In this document: piece after piece, positions 42,382 through 50,075 of the stretch
How the letters are laid out: each line of letters begins with the position of its first letter
Numbering within the stretch: position 1 is the stretch's first letter
Source of the DNA: CATOSP01 sp965237775
GTDB lineage: Bacteria > Chloroflexota > Dehalococcoidia > Lucifugimonadales > UBA3495
Direction: 5' to 3'
DNA: 64,000 nt
NCBI GenBank assembly: GCA_965237775.1
Contig: OZ250155.1
Coordinates: 3,534,001 to 3,598,000 of the forward strand
The notes under the pieces: model-generated
Told to the model about the DNA's origin: nothing
The model's database searches: none
Seen by the model: the letters and a program-made list of their open reading frames with translations, nothing else
Translations under genes and position numbers: made by a program

Positions 42382-42487
42382 TTTTCGGCTGCGTGTCTGG
42401 GCGCGTAGACTCGAATGGAGCGCCACTAAAACTCCAAGCTCCTTGAGCCGATTTTGGTCTCGGGCGCGGAGTCCTCGTCAGGTAGAT

Positions 42488-43096
42488 ATGGACCGGGTAT
42501 TCAGAGAGCTCCTGGAAGCGGTTATCCTGGCCATAATCGTCTTCCTATTGATCCATACCAGCATCCGGAACTTCAAGGTCGAAGGCTCCAGCATGAACCC
42601 CACACTGGAGTCGGGCCAGCATCTTATCGTCAATAAGCTGGTCTATTCTCAGCTGGATATGGACCGGCTATCCCGGATCATCCCATTTTGGCAGGCGGAA
42701 ACCCCTGATACGCGGTACGCCATCCATCCCCCCAAGCGGGGAGAAGTCATCGTTTTTCACTTCCCTAGAGACCTGAGCAAGGACTTCGTCAAACGAGTGA
42801 TCGGACTACCCGGCGAAGAGGTGGAGATTCAACAGGGCAAGGTGTATATCAATGGGCAGGCGCTCACCGAGCCCTACCTTGACCGCCTAGACACTTCCCG
42901 TGTGGGACCCATGCGCCTCAGGGAGAAGGAATACTTCGTCTTGGGGGATAACCGGCGCAGCAGCAACGACTCGCGGATCTGGGGACCCGTGTCGGAGACC
43001 TACGTAGTGGGGAAGGTATGGTTCGTCTATTGGCCCTTTTCCAAGGTGCGGCTACTCGACAGCATCACACAATACGCTCCCCTGATGATCCGTTAG
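42488..43096 (+). CDS. lepB: Signal peptidase I
   Basis: A 202-residue type I signal peptidase that removes Sec and Tat signal peptides at the outer face of the membrane. One N-terminal span, AVILAIIVFLLIHTSI, precedes box B with the catalytic Ser35 (VEGSSMNPTL). Box C is KRGEVIVFHFP, box D has the general base Lys102 (DFVKRVIGLPGE) and box E is FVLGDNRRSSNDSR. Length and order match Gram-positive-type LepB. ATG 42488 is preferred; an in-frame TTG at 42443 would add 15 residues. Confidence 0.93.
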   Translation: MDRVFRELLEAVILAIIVFLLIHTSIRNFKVEGSSMNPTLESGQHLIVNKLVYSQLDMDRLSRIIPFWQAETPDTRYAIHPPKRGEVIVFHFPRDLSKDFVKRVIGLPGEEVEIQQGKVYINGQALTEPYLDRLDTSRVGPMRLREKEYFVLGDNRRSSNDSRIWGPVSETYVVGKVWFVYWPFSKVRLLDSITQYAPLMIR

Positions 43097-43147
43097 GCGC
43101 CGTATCCCGGTTTTGACCGCCCCGCGCGCAATTAGGGCGACGGCAGG

Positions 43148-43471
43148 CTACTCTTTGGCCGGACCCACCATCACGTCGCCGCCGTCTATCCTGACCTCAT
43201 AGGTCTTCAGTTTGTCTTCGGCAGGAGGTGTCAACACCTCTCCGGTTGTCACATTGAACGCGGCCCCATGTAGGGGACATTCGATCTCTTCTCCGCTCAA
43301 GTCGCCTTCTGAGAGACTGGCCAGGGCATGGGTGCAGGTATCGTCGCAGGCGACGATGTTCCCATCGACATTTGCGACCAGCACCGGTTCCGAGCCGACC
43401 TCGACTACTTTCATGTCGCCGGGCGACAGTTCTCCCACGTCAGCAACCTTGACAAAGCCCTCTTCGGCCAT
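43148..43471 (-). CDS. Rieske 2Fe-2S ferredoxin-type protein
   Basis: A 107-residue soluble Rieske protein like the ferredoxin components of aromatic-ring dioxygenases or the NirD type. The cluster motifs are CTHALASLSEG (Cys-x-His) and CPLHGAAFNVTTGEVLTPP (Cys-x-x-His). It would pass electrons to an oxygenase, but none is adjacent. The ATG at 43471 has GAGGAGGAG 4 nt upstream; the frame continues upstream without good cause. Confidence 0.92.
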   Translation of the reverse strand: MAEEGFVKVADVGELSPGDMKVVEVGSEPVLVANVDGNIVACDDTCTHALASLSEGDLSGEEIECPLHGAAFNVTTGEVLTPPAEDKLKTYEVRIDGGDVMVGPAKE

Positions 43472-43712
43472 GTTCTCCTCCTCGTGTATCCAGCGTTGAA
43501 GCTCGAAGCAGGCCCAGCCAGACTCCGGCCTCAATTCAAACGCAGTCCATTATATGGCACCTCTCCCGGCCATGAAAAGCTGCGCGGGCCGGTACCCAGA
43601 GTATTTCGGCTGTCTGAACAGTGGCATACCAGGAGAAATTGCCCGCCCACCTTGACCGGATATTCGCGGCGGAGTCGATTATCGAAAGACCCTGGGATAG
43701 GGCGCGACCGAG

Positions 43713-43742
43713 TGGACACTAGAAAAGACGAGAACCTATAAT
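43713..43742 (+). promoter_or_regulatory. Promoter of the tRNA-Ser gene
   Basis: TGGACA (43713-43718) and TATAAT (43737-43742) are 18 bp apart, ending 13 nt before the first base of the mature tRNA. Confidence 0.65.
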
Positions 43743-43755
43743 GGTTGTTGGCAGA

Positions 43756-43844
43756 GGAGAGGTGCCAGAGTGGACGAATGGGCGCGACTGGAAATCGCGT
43801 AGGGGCCTTGCTTCTCGCGGGTTCGAATCCCGCCCTCTCCGCCA
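43756..43844 (+). tRNA. tRNA-Ser (anticodon GGA)
   Basis: An 89-nt type II tRNA including an encoded CCA. The acceptor stem is GGAGAGG/CCTCTCC, the anticodon stem CGCGA/TCGCG encloses loop CTGGAAA with anticodon GGA at 43790-43792, a long variable arm follows, and the T arm has GGTTCGAATCC. A P4-type integrase begins 149 bp downstream, so its 3' end is the likely attachment site. Confidence 0.95.
43821..43844 (+). other. Probable attL of the genomic island (tRNA-Ser 3' end)
   Basis: Tyrosine integrases of the P4 type usually recombine in the 3' end of a tRNA gene and sit next to it, as here. The island would extend rightward. I found no second copy of the tRNA 3' segment in the window, so attR is outside it or lost. 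Confidence 0.55.
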
Positions 43845-43992
43845 GTTACCCCTCCAAGAATGTCCTGTAATGTCTCATTCGCCCCCGATTTGTATCTGTT
43901 AATGGTCTCACCTTGGCTTGTAAGTTCCCATAACGTCCGGTATAGTCCGATTCATCGTGTGGGAAAATATGTGGGAATGACGAGGGAAAGAC

Positions 43993-45174
43993 ATGCCTCA
44001 ACTCACCGCAGCCAAGGTGAAGTCCGTCACCAAACCGGGGAGGTACGGCGACGGGGTCGGCCTCTACCTGAACGTCGCCGCCGCTGGGTCGAAGTCCTGG
44101 GTACAACGCATCGTCATTGACGGCCGCCGCCGGGACATCGGGCTGGGCGGCTACCCGGCGGTAGGCTTGGCCGAGGCCCGGGGTCTGGCCGCTGCCAACC
44201 GCACTGTAGTAGCCGAGGGACGGGACCCGGTGGCCGAGCAACGGAGACCCGCAACTCCCACCTTCCGGGAAGCGGCCCGCCAGGTCCACGAGGCCAACCT
44301 TCCCCGTTGGCGCAACCGGAAGCATGCTGCCGCCTGGCTCCGGACCCTGGAGCGATACTCCTTTCCCAACATGGGGAATATGCCGGTTGACCGGGTCGTC
44401 CGAGCGGATGTACTGGCGGTCCTCACCCCCATATGGGGCAGCCGACCGGAGACCGCCAGGCGGGTCCGGCAGCGAATCCGCACCGTGATGCGCTGGGCCA
44501 TGGCCCATGGTTTCATCGAGAACAATCCCGCCGGGGAGGCCATCGACGGAGCGTTGCCACCGATGCCGAAGCTGAAAGCGCACTTGCGGGCACTGCCTTA
44601 CGGGGAAGTCGGCGCAGCCCTTAAGATAGTCGATGCCTCACAGGCATCGTTGGCGGCGAAGCTGTGCCTGAGGTTCACAATATTGACGGCGGCGCGCAGC
44701 GGGGAGACGAGGGGCGCCTGCTGGGATGAGATTGACGTTGCCAAGGCATTGTGGACCGTGCCCGAGGAGCGGATGAAGGGGGGCACGGAACACCGTGTCC
44801 CGCTCTCCGATGCGGCGCTGGCCGTGCTTTCGGAAGCTCGCAAAATCCACGACGGGTCGGACCTGGTTTTCCCATCACCGATGCGGCACGGAAGAACTCT
44901 GTCCGACATGACGTTGACCAAGATCCTGAGGACCACGGGCCTGGCCGAACGGGCGACGGTTCACGGCTTCCGGAGCGCGTTCCGAGACTGGGCCTCCGAG
45001 AACACATCGGCAGCCGAGGCGGCCATGGAGTTGTCGCTGGCCCACCGGGGCGGTTCTTCCGTGCAGAAAGCCTATGCCCGTAGTGATCTTCTCGACCAGC
45101 GGCGACCATTAATGGAGGCGTGGGCCGAGTTTGTCACCGGCGGTTCAGCGGGTGGTGAGTCAGACCCAATTTAG
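43993..45174 (+). CDS. Tyrosine-type site-specific integrase, P4 type
   Basis: A 393-residue integrase with an N-terminal DUF4102 arm-binding domain (LTAAKVKSVTKPGRYGDGVGLYLNV ... GYPAVGLAEARGLA). A SAM-like core-binding domain lies at about 90-190 and the catalytic domain after residue 200. The catalytic residues are Arg235 (TAARSGE), His324 and Arg327 (HGFRSAFRDW), His351 (SLAHRGG) and Tyr361 (KAYARSD). All appear intact, so the enzyme may still be active. It points away from the tRNA-Ser and into the island. Confidence 0.95.
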   Translation: MPQLTAAKVKSVTKPGRYGDGVGLYLNVAAAGSKSWVQRIVIDGRRRDIGLGGYPAVGLAEARGLAAANRTVVAEGRDPVAEQRRPATPTFREAARQVHEANLPRWRNRKHAAAWLRTLERYSFPNMGNMPVDRVVRADVLAVLTPIWGSRPETARRVRQRIRTVMRWAMAHGFIENNPAGEAIDGALPPMPKLKAHLRALPYGEVGAALKIVDASQASLAAKLCLRFTILTAARSGETRGACWDEIDVAKALWTVPEERMKGGTEHRVPLSDAALAVLSEARKIHDGSDLVFPSPMRHGRTLSDMTLTKILRTTGLAERATVHGFRSAFRDWASENTSAAEAAMELSLAHRGGSSVQKAYARSDLLDQRRPLMEAWAEFVTGGSAGGESDPI

Positions 45175-45647
45175 GCGAACGCCTCTCATCACGGCATTAC
45201 AGGGCAGACCTGAGGCCGAGTCTGAGGACTCTTTCATAAGACAAAGTGTGGTTTCCCTGAAAGTAGGAAGGGTGTTCAACCAAGGAGAGGCGCCAGGCAT
45301 CAACGAAGGGAGCTGCGGGACGTCATTGGCGGCTCCCTGCCCCGCGTAACGTGGGTCACGTGATAAACGGTTCCTATGCCTATGCTCGACCCCTGCTTCG
45401 AGTCCACCACGGTGGGCCGGACTTGACAGTAGGCAGTACCATATTTGAGATGTGGATGAGACTCTAATGCCTATCACTCCTGCTTCGCAATCGCAGAGTT
45501 CGGCTACAATGCCGGGACGCTGCGTAGTTGTCGAGGATGCTAATGACCGAACCGTTGGACCGATTTCGCCGCGACTCCACCCTGTTCCAGTTCACCACCA
45601 AGCAGTTACGGAGGTTCCGCTCTCTTGTAGATGACGCCATTCAGGGC
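45175..45647. other. Island interval without an intact gene
   Basis: About 470 bp. A TTGACA at 45423 lacks a proper -10 box. A short frame from ATG 45543 encodes about 38 residues (MTEPLDRFRRDSTLFQFTTK...) and runs into the end of the convergent gene; it could be the broken start of a lost gene. Nothing else is recognised. Confidence 0.4.
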
Positions 45648-45890
45648 TTATCTGGTTCTTGCGGCGCACAGTTGTAGGGCATCAGGCCCCCGGCCGTTTC
45701 TGATGATCATGCGGGCATGGCTGACGCGAGTTCGATATGACTGTTCGGTATAGTTCCGTTGCTCTTTCAGCAATGCGGCAATCTCCTGGTTGGTCAACGA
45801 CTCATCGGCAATTTGGTCATAGAAGGTCTCAAATACTTCCATGCCAACGGATCGGAGGGTTCGTATCAACTGGTGGTCGTCCATGGTCAT
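45648..45890 (-). CDS. Hypothetical small helical protein
   Basis: An 80-residue protein, mostly helical: MTMDDHQLIRTLRSVGMEVF, then TNQEIAALLKEQRNYTEQSYRTRVSHARMIIRNGRGPDAL. The middle looks like a helix-turn-helix (EIAALLKEQ...SYRTRVSHARMII), so DNA binding is possible. GCAGGA precedes the ATG. Family not recognised. Confidence 0.55.
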   Translation of the reverse strand: MTMDDHQLIRTLRSVGMEVFETFYDQIADESLTNQEIAALLKEQRNYTEQSYRTRVSHARMIIRNGRGPDALQLCAARTR

Positions 45891-46001
45891 TCCTGCATTG
45901 TCGTGTTCTTTTAGGCGCCCGAATTACCAAACCGCTTACCGACAACTGCTCGCTTCCCCTCAAGTCTGAACTTTACCGAGACTCCTGTTCAACGGCAACG
46001 G

Positions 46002-46601
46002 TTAAAGCGACCGTAAATAGCCGAACAAGGCTTTGGCATGGCTGCACCGCTCTTCCACTTTGCTGGCATCCACCCGCCCCAGAATCTCAAAGGACACTGT
46101 GCCTTTGGCATACTGCCGGCCACAGCCCGAGCTGGCGTCCTTCAACGACGACTCCAGCCTATTTTGGGGAATTAGCTCCGGGTCGCTTTGCCCCGGCAAC
46201 CGGTTCTCGTTGAACCCCCGGCCAAAATATTCGCGCAGCGCGTCCCAGTCCGCCATCAGCCACGCCTCCATGGCTTGTACCATCAGATAAGCCTGGTTAT
46301 AGTCGGCCCCGGCCGGCGGACGCCAGCCGTCGCTGTGTTTCAGATGCTCCAAAGCGGATTGGCCTTCCCTGACTGGGCCCTCGCTGTCCACCAGCAGGAC
46401 GGGCAGTTCGTTATCTCCGGCCTCTCTAACCGCTACTGAGAAGCGTCGAAAAGCATTCGACCTATCTCCGCAACGCACCACTGTTGGCAGGCGGCCGGTG
46501 AGTCCCGCCGACGTGAAAAAGTCTCGCCAACCGATGCGAAAAATCTGGTACAACTTCGCGCTGTCTCCACCGCCTTCGATGTAGACGCTAACCCTTACCA
46601 C
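46002..46601 (-). CDS. DUF4276 family protein, partner of the adjacent AAA ATPase
   Basis: A 199-residue protein that follows the DUF4276 pattern closely: VYIEGGGDSAKLYQIFRIGWRDFF, LPTVVRCGDRSNAFRRFSVAV, LLVDSEGPV, WRPPAGADYNQAYLMVQAMEAWLMADWDALREYFG and YAKGTVSFEILGRVDASKVEERC. The E-G-G-G-D start and D-S-E motif recall Toprim-like nuclease folds. I believe the family is placed near that clan, but this is recollection. The GTG at 46601 overlaps the ATPase stop by 7 nt and has GGGGGGAA upstream; an ATG at 46631 is a longer option. The tight pair resembles ATPase plus Toprim-type effector systems used in phage defence. Confidence 0.82.
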   Translation of the reverse strand: MVRVSVYIEGGGDSAKLYQIFRIGWRDFFTSAGLTGRLPTVVRCGDRSNAFRRFSVAVREAGDNELPVLLVDSEGPVREGQSALEHLKHSDGWRPPAGADYNQAYLMVQAMEAWLMADWDALREYFGRGFNENRLPGQSDPELIPQNRLESSLKDASSGCGRQYAKGTVSFEILGRVDASKVEERCSHAKALFGYLRSL

Positions 46602-47728
46602 CGATTCCCCCCAATTCCCCCCATGCTCCACACCTGACCCAGGCTATTGTCGTTCAGCCATACCTCCGCAACTCCTGGCGTTACTCGCTTGAACCAGGTC
46701 TGCCCTTCGTGCTTGCCGCAGGCCACCACGCTGGTCGGGTAGTCGGTCAGCGCGTCGACCAGCGTGTGGGAATGCGTGGTCACCACCAGCTGGGAGCGCT
46801 CCGACGCCTCAACCAGCAGTTTCGCCATCTCGAAAACGATGTCGGGATGCAGGCCCAACTCTGGCTCTTCAATGGCAATCAGCGGCGGTGGGTCGGGGTC
46901 AAGCAGCACCGTCAGCAAGCTCAGGTAGCGCAGCGTGCCGTCGGAAAGCCGCTCCGCCGGAATTTGCCGGCCGCCACTTTCCTCAATCATAACGGACACC
47001 TTGCCGTCAATGAACGGCGTGGTTATTCCTACAATTCCATCGTAGAGTCTGTTCAGGTATTTTCCCAAAGTAACCTGCCTATTGGACGAAAACCGCGAAA
47101 TCACGCCGGGCAGGTTTCCAGCGGTTTCCGTAAGCCACTTATCATCTTCATAGGGCCAAGAAGCAATCGGATTGTAAAGGTCACGCTTGTATCTAACGCC
47201 GTTGTCTTGCCCCACGATGGATATTGAGCCCGAGTCTTCCGTATCACTCGGCCAAGACGGCTTTACTGGAGGTCCTTGCCCGTCGCGTATAGATGCCAGC
47301 GACCCGAATGCCCAATTGCTGTACAGGCGGATATTGCTATAGTAACCGTGCAGGATGGCTAGCTCGCTTTTGCCAGCCATTGGTATATATTCTTTAACAT
47401 GCCCTCCGGTAGAGGGTAAGAGTTCCAGATGATACTCCCATTGCCGTTCCATTCCCGGCAGTTTCACATCGGCAACCACCCTCGCTTTAGCTGGAGCGTC
47501 GTCGCTCATGTGCGGGGGGCCATGCCATAGCAACTTTTCCCAATCTCTGCCGTCGAACAGCGCTCTGTCGCCTCCAGCTGCGGTTCGCAGCAGACCAAAC
47601 ACTTGTAGCAGGTTCGACTTGCCGGAGCCATTCGGCCCGATGAGCAGGTTCAACGGTTCCAGAGGCAGATCAATGCCGTCCGGCCCGAATGACAGAAGCC
47701 CTTGAACCCTCAATCGTTCAATCAGCAT
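46595..47728 (-). CDS. AAA family ATPase (SMC/OLD-like), defence-type
   Basis: An ABC/SMC-like ATPase of 377 residues. LLSFGPDGIDLPLEPLNLLIGPNGSGKSNLLQVFGLL is the N-terminal Walker A, RLSDGTLRYLSLLTVLLDP the signature motif, PPLIAIEEPELGLHPDIVFEMAKLL Walker B with D-loop, and QLVVTTHSHTLVDALTDY the H-loop. The middle ~150 residues form the insertion typical of AAA_15/AAA_21 proteins linked to abortive-infection effectors. It precedes and overlaps DUF4276. ATG 47728 gives a family-like start; ATG 47770 is in frame, with TAGAAT 9 nt upstream. Confidence 0.85.
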   Translation of the reverse strand: MLIERLRVQGLLSFGPDGIDLPLEPLNLLIGPNGSGKSNLLQVFGLLRTAAGGDRALFDGRDWEKLLWHGPPHMSDDAPAKARVVADVKLPGMERQWEYHLELLPSTGGHVKEYIPMAGKSELAILHGYYSNIRLYSNWAFGSLASIRDGQGPPVKPSWPSDTEDSGSISIVGQDNGVRYKRDLYNPIASWPYEDDKWLTETAGNLPGVISRFSSNRQVTLGKYLNRLYDGIVGITTPFIDGKVSVMIEESGGRQIPAERLSDGTLRYLSLLTVLLDPDPPPLIAIEEPELGLHPDIVFEMAKLLVEASERSQLVVTTHSHTLVDALTDYPTSVVACGKHEGQTWFKRVTPGVAEVWLNDNSLGQVWSMGGIGGNRW

Positions 47729-47827
47729 GATGACACCGTCCGTAACGCGTCCCGTCGTCTCAGAGTGCATCCGTATCCCATTCTACCAAAGACGTCGTTT
47801 CCCCAATCCAGTCTATACCCGGAAATC

Positions 47828-48052
47828 TCACGCCTCAACCGCCGCTGTCGCGCTCCCCGACTCCTGGAAGTCCCGCGTCAACTGGACCAGCAGGAAAAAG
47901 ATGCTCTCCACCGCGTGTCCCGTGTCAAGTATTCTTGCCGATTCGGCGTCGATTAGTTTTGCCGGTCCGCTCGCAGGGGATCGAACCAGGGCATCAAGTA
48001 GGGGTGGTATCGCCGATAGCGTGGCTGGCCGACTGACCTCAAATGATTGCAT
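47828..48052 (-). CDS. Hypothetical small protein upstream of the ATPase
   Basis: A 74-residue frame, MQSFEVSRPATLSAIPPLLDALV, then AKLIDAESARILDTGHAVESIFFLLVQLTRDFQESGSATAAVEA. Composition looks natural and it lies on the strand of the ATPase/DUF4276 pair. There is no clear ribosome binding site and I recognise no family. It may be a fragment. Confidence 0.35.
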   Translation of the reverse strand: MQSFEVSRPATLSAIPPLLDALVRSPASGPAKLIDAESARILDTGHAVESIFFLLVQLTRDFQESGSATAAVEA

Positions 48053-48144
48053 CCAAGTCCACTGCCCACGAGTAGCGCAGTTTTCCGTTGCTATTGTGTC
48101 TTTCGAATGAGAATCACCTGGAATGGCGCGGTGGCCTTGCCGCC

Positions 48145-48350
48145 CTAGTCGATCATGTTGCGGAACTGGGGCCGGTCGGCGATGCGCCCGCTCTCGGCCT
48201 CGTCCACGTACTCGCGGGCCACGGTGTAGCCGTTGTTTTTAGCGTAGTCCCTGAGCACCCGTAGCTGGGCGGCGACGGAAAGGTCCACGTCCTGGCGGTC
48301 GCTGGAGACCCGGGCGTAGAGGGCCGCCGGGATGAGGGGTTGTACCTGAT
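48145..48350 (-). pseudogene. Serine recombinase N-terminal stub
   Basis: On the minus strand AALYARVSSDRQDVDLSVAAQ, with the catalytic Ser of the resolvase motif Y-x-R-V-S, is followed by LRVLRDYAKNNGYTVAREYVDEAESGRIADRPQFRNMID and then a stop. Only the first ~65 residues of a large serine recombinase remain, without start codon or DNA-binding part. It overlaps out of frame with the reading frame that runs on from the broken PIN gene. Confidence 0.7.
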
Positions 48351-48396
48351 TCTTCGTGCTGTCCTCCTGTTCGATGTTCTGGATTCGATTGCTTCC

Positions 48397-48830
48397 TCAC
48401 GGGCCGATTCCGAAAGGATTCGGCTGTCCTTCGACCAATTCGATGCGGTCCCCGTAGCGGCGAAAGTCAGCAGCCTACGCTCCCCGTGGGCCAGCATAGT
48501 GGCGACGATGTTGGTGTCGTGGATCTGCCGCCCACCCACCGCAACCTGGCGACACAGCGAAACCAGCCAGTCCGTCACCACGGGGCCGTCCTCCAACACC
48601 GCGAAGACGGCGACCAGACGCTCCACGTCATTGAGGGCATCCTCTCGCTCAAGGGCCACCGGCCAGGTCTGCGGACGGGTGACCACCGCCAGGTACTCCC
48701 GCAAGACCTGCCTGCTGATGCGAAGGGGTTCAGGCTCCTCAAAGGCACGTTCCAGGCTGGCCCTAGCGATGTCGTGGTCCGGGGCTTCCAGGATGCGGGC
48801 CTTTACCAGGACGTTGGTGTCCACAAACAT
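48397..48830 (-). pseudogene. PIN domain (VapC-like) gene with frameshift
   Basis: The N-terminal 110 residues are a PIN nuclease: MFVDTNVLVKARILEAPDHDIARASLERAF has the first Asp, SRQVLREYLAVVTRP the Glu, and VGGRQIHDTNIVATMLAHGERRLLTF the later Asp. The ending continues in another frame as FRRYGDRIELVEGQPNPFGIGP with a stop at 48397. A deletion of about 8-10 nt near 48465, where the usual LLTFN-x-x-DF was, explains the change. As it stands the frame would run on for 70 junk residues. It starts 6 nt after the DUF7662 gene. Confidence 0.72.
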
Positions 48831-48836
48831 AGCGGA

Positions 48837-49241
48837 CTAGACTCTCTCCTCGTACATGTCCTCGCGCTGGAGATTGAGACCCTCCGGCCAGGCTCCGGCG
48901 GAGTGTACGGGCCACGCTTCGTCAAGGGTCGGCCTGCGGACGGTCCCGGCAGGTTTGCGCCGGAGCAGCAGCGTCTCGGCGTCCATATCCACCTCCGCTG
49001 TCTCCCATCCGGCTGCACTCCAGGCAAGGGCCTGGCTGTGGCCGTTGCCGCCGGTCTGGTTGGACCACCAGGGCCGGTGAAGGCGGGCAGAGACAGGCAA
49101 CGGGAAGCCGATGACGGACTCGATCTCGCCGAAGCTGGTTCTCCACTCATCGGTGGTAAGACCGCACAGGTGGGTGTAAAGTCGCTGGTACTTGCCTCGG
49201 TTCGCCATCTCCCGGTACTTCCGCTCCCGGTCTATCGCCAT
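48837..49241 (-). CDS. DUF7662-type protein next to a PIN gene
   Basis: A 134-residue protein with the pattern KYQRLYTHLCGLTTDEWRTSFGEIESVIGFPLPVSARLHRPWWSNQTGG, then ALAWSAAGWETAEVDMDAETLLLRRKPA. The F-x-E-I-E-x-x-x-G-x-x-L-P-x-S-A and W-W-x-N blocks are characteristic of small proteins now labelled DUF7662; their function is unknown. GGAGGA lies 5 nt before the ATG at 49241. It overlaps nothing and is followed at once by a PIN nuclease gene, so an antitoxin-like role is conceivable but not shown. Confidence 0.7.
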   Translation of the reverse strand: MAIDRERKYREMANRGKYQRLYTHLCGLTTDEWRTSFGEIESVIGFPLPVSARLHRPWWSNQTGGNGHSQALAWSAAGWETAEVDMDAETLLLRRKPAGTVRRPTLDEAWPVHSAGAWPEGLNLQREDMYEERV

Positions 49242-49503
49242 ACCGGTCCTCCGTGTCTGCGCCAAGCGTGAGGCAATCGTTCCTCGTTGCCATTATAGTA
49301 AGTTTCCACAGTGCAACTCCTTGGGTGCAACGGATAGTCCGGCCCACGACGGGGAACCACTGCCCCTGACCCTTCGGCCCAGAGGCGTCAACCCTACCGC
49401 GACGACCCACCTTCCACGCCTGTTGGAAGCGCCGGACACGAAAATGGACCAGTGCCTTTCCAGCCTTTAAGGTGCCAGGCAGGGCGCCCACCACCGGCGA
49501 CCG

Positions 49504-49845
49504 TTACCTCTGCCGCTGCCAGAACCGCCACCAGGCACGTCGCTGTTCCTGCGACGGCGACGGGAATTTCCCTGCTTTCGCTTCTTCCAGCAACCGGTCA
49601 TAGCGTTCCCGCTCCGCGTGTAGCTGCTCCTCCAGGCCGCGTATCCGCTCCTGGGCCACGGCCAGCGCGGAGTCAGGGGCCTCTGTCTCGCTTGGCGGGT
49701 CGTCAACCAGCATCACGTACACCCGGTGCCGCCGTCCGCACGGCTCCCGGTTTGTCTGAATCTCTCCACAGGCGATCCGCCGGTCCAGGGTGGACAGGGA
49801 CACCGCCAGTTCCCGGCAGGCTTCCGCCTTGGTCAGCAGCCTCAT
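49504..49845 (-). CDS. Helix-turn-helix DNA-binding protein, excisionase-like
   Basis: A 113-residue protein. The start MRLLTKAEACRELAVSLSTLDRRIACGEIQTNREPCGRRHRVYV is a winged MerR/excisionase-type helix-turn-helix. A polar linker and a coiled coil, VAQERIRGLEEQLHAERERYDRLLEEAKAG, follow, with a basic Trp-rich tail. Such proteins serve as excisionases or replication regulators on mobile elements, which fits the island. The second ATG (49845) has AAGGAG 7 nt upstream and is preferred. Confidence 0.75.
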   Translation of the reverse strand: MRLLTKAEACRELAVSLSTLDRRIACGEIQTNREPCGRRHRVYVMLVDDPPSETEAPDSALAVAQERIRGLEEQLHAERERYDRLLEEAKAGKFPSPSQEQRRAWWRFWQRQR

Positions 49846-50075
49846 GTTCATTCTCCTTGCTCTTCGCTCGATTCTCGCGGGCCGGTTTCACGTCATCATG
49901 GGTCAAACCTGACGCGGCATACACGTCATCTGCCTGATGGCGGCGACTCTTGGACCGGCGCCGGACGCCTTCGCCGACTTGCCGGGGCGCGGGTTCTGCA
50001 ACAAAATGCACCCCTTTTCGTTTTTTGGGTCTGACAGGGTTAGTACCCTGGACATCACGTTTGGACATAGGCCCC

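Noticed and set aside
49703..50064. Basic leftward frame starting MSKRDVQGTNPVRPKKRKG
   Set aside because: Its second half is an out-of-frame copy of the HTH gene; the first half has no recognisable fold. It could be a relic, but I cannot support it.
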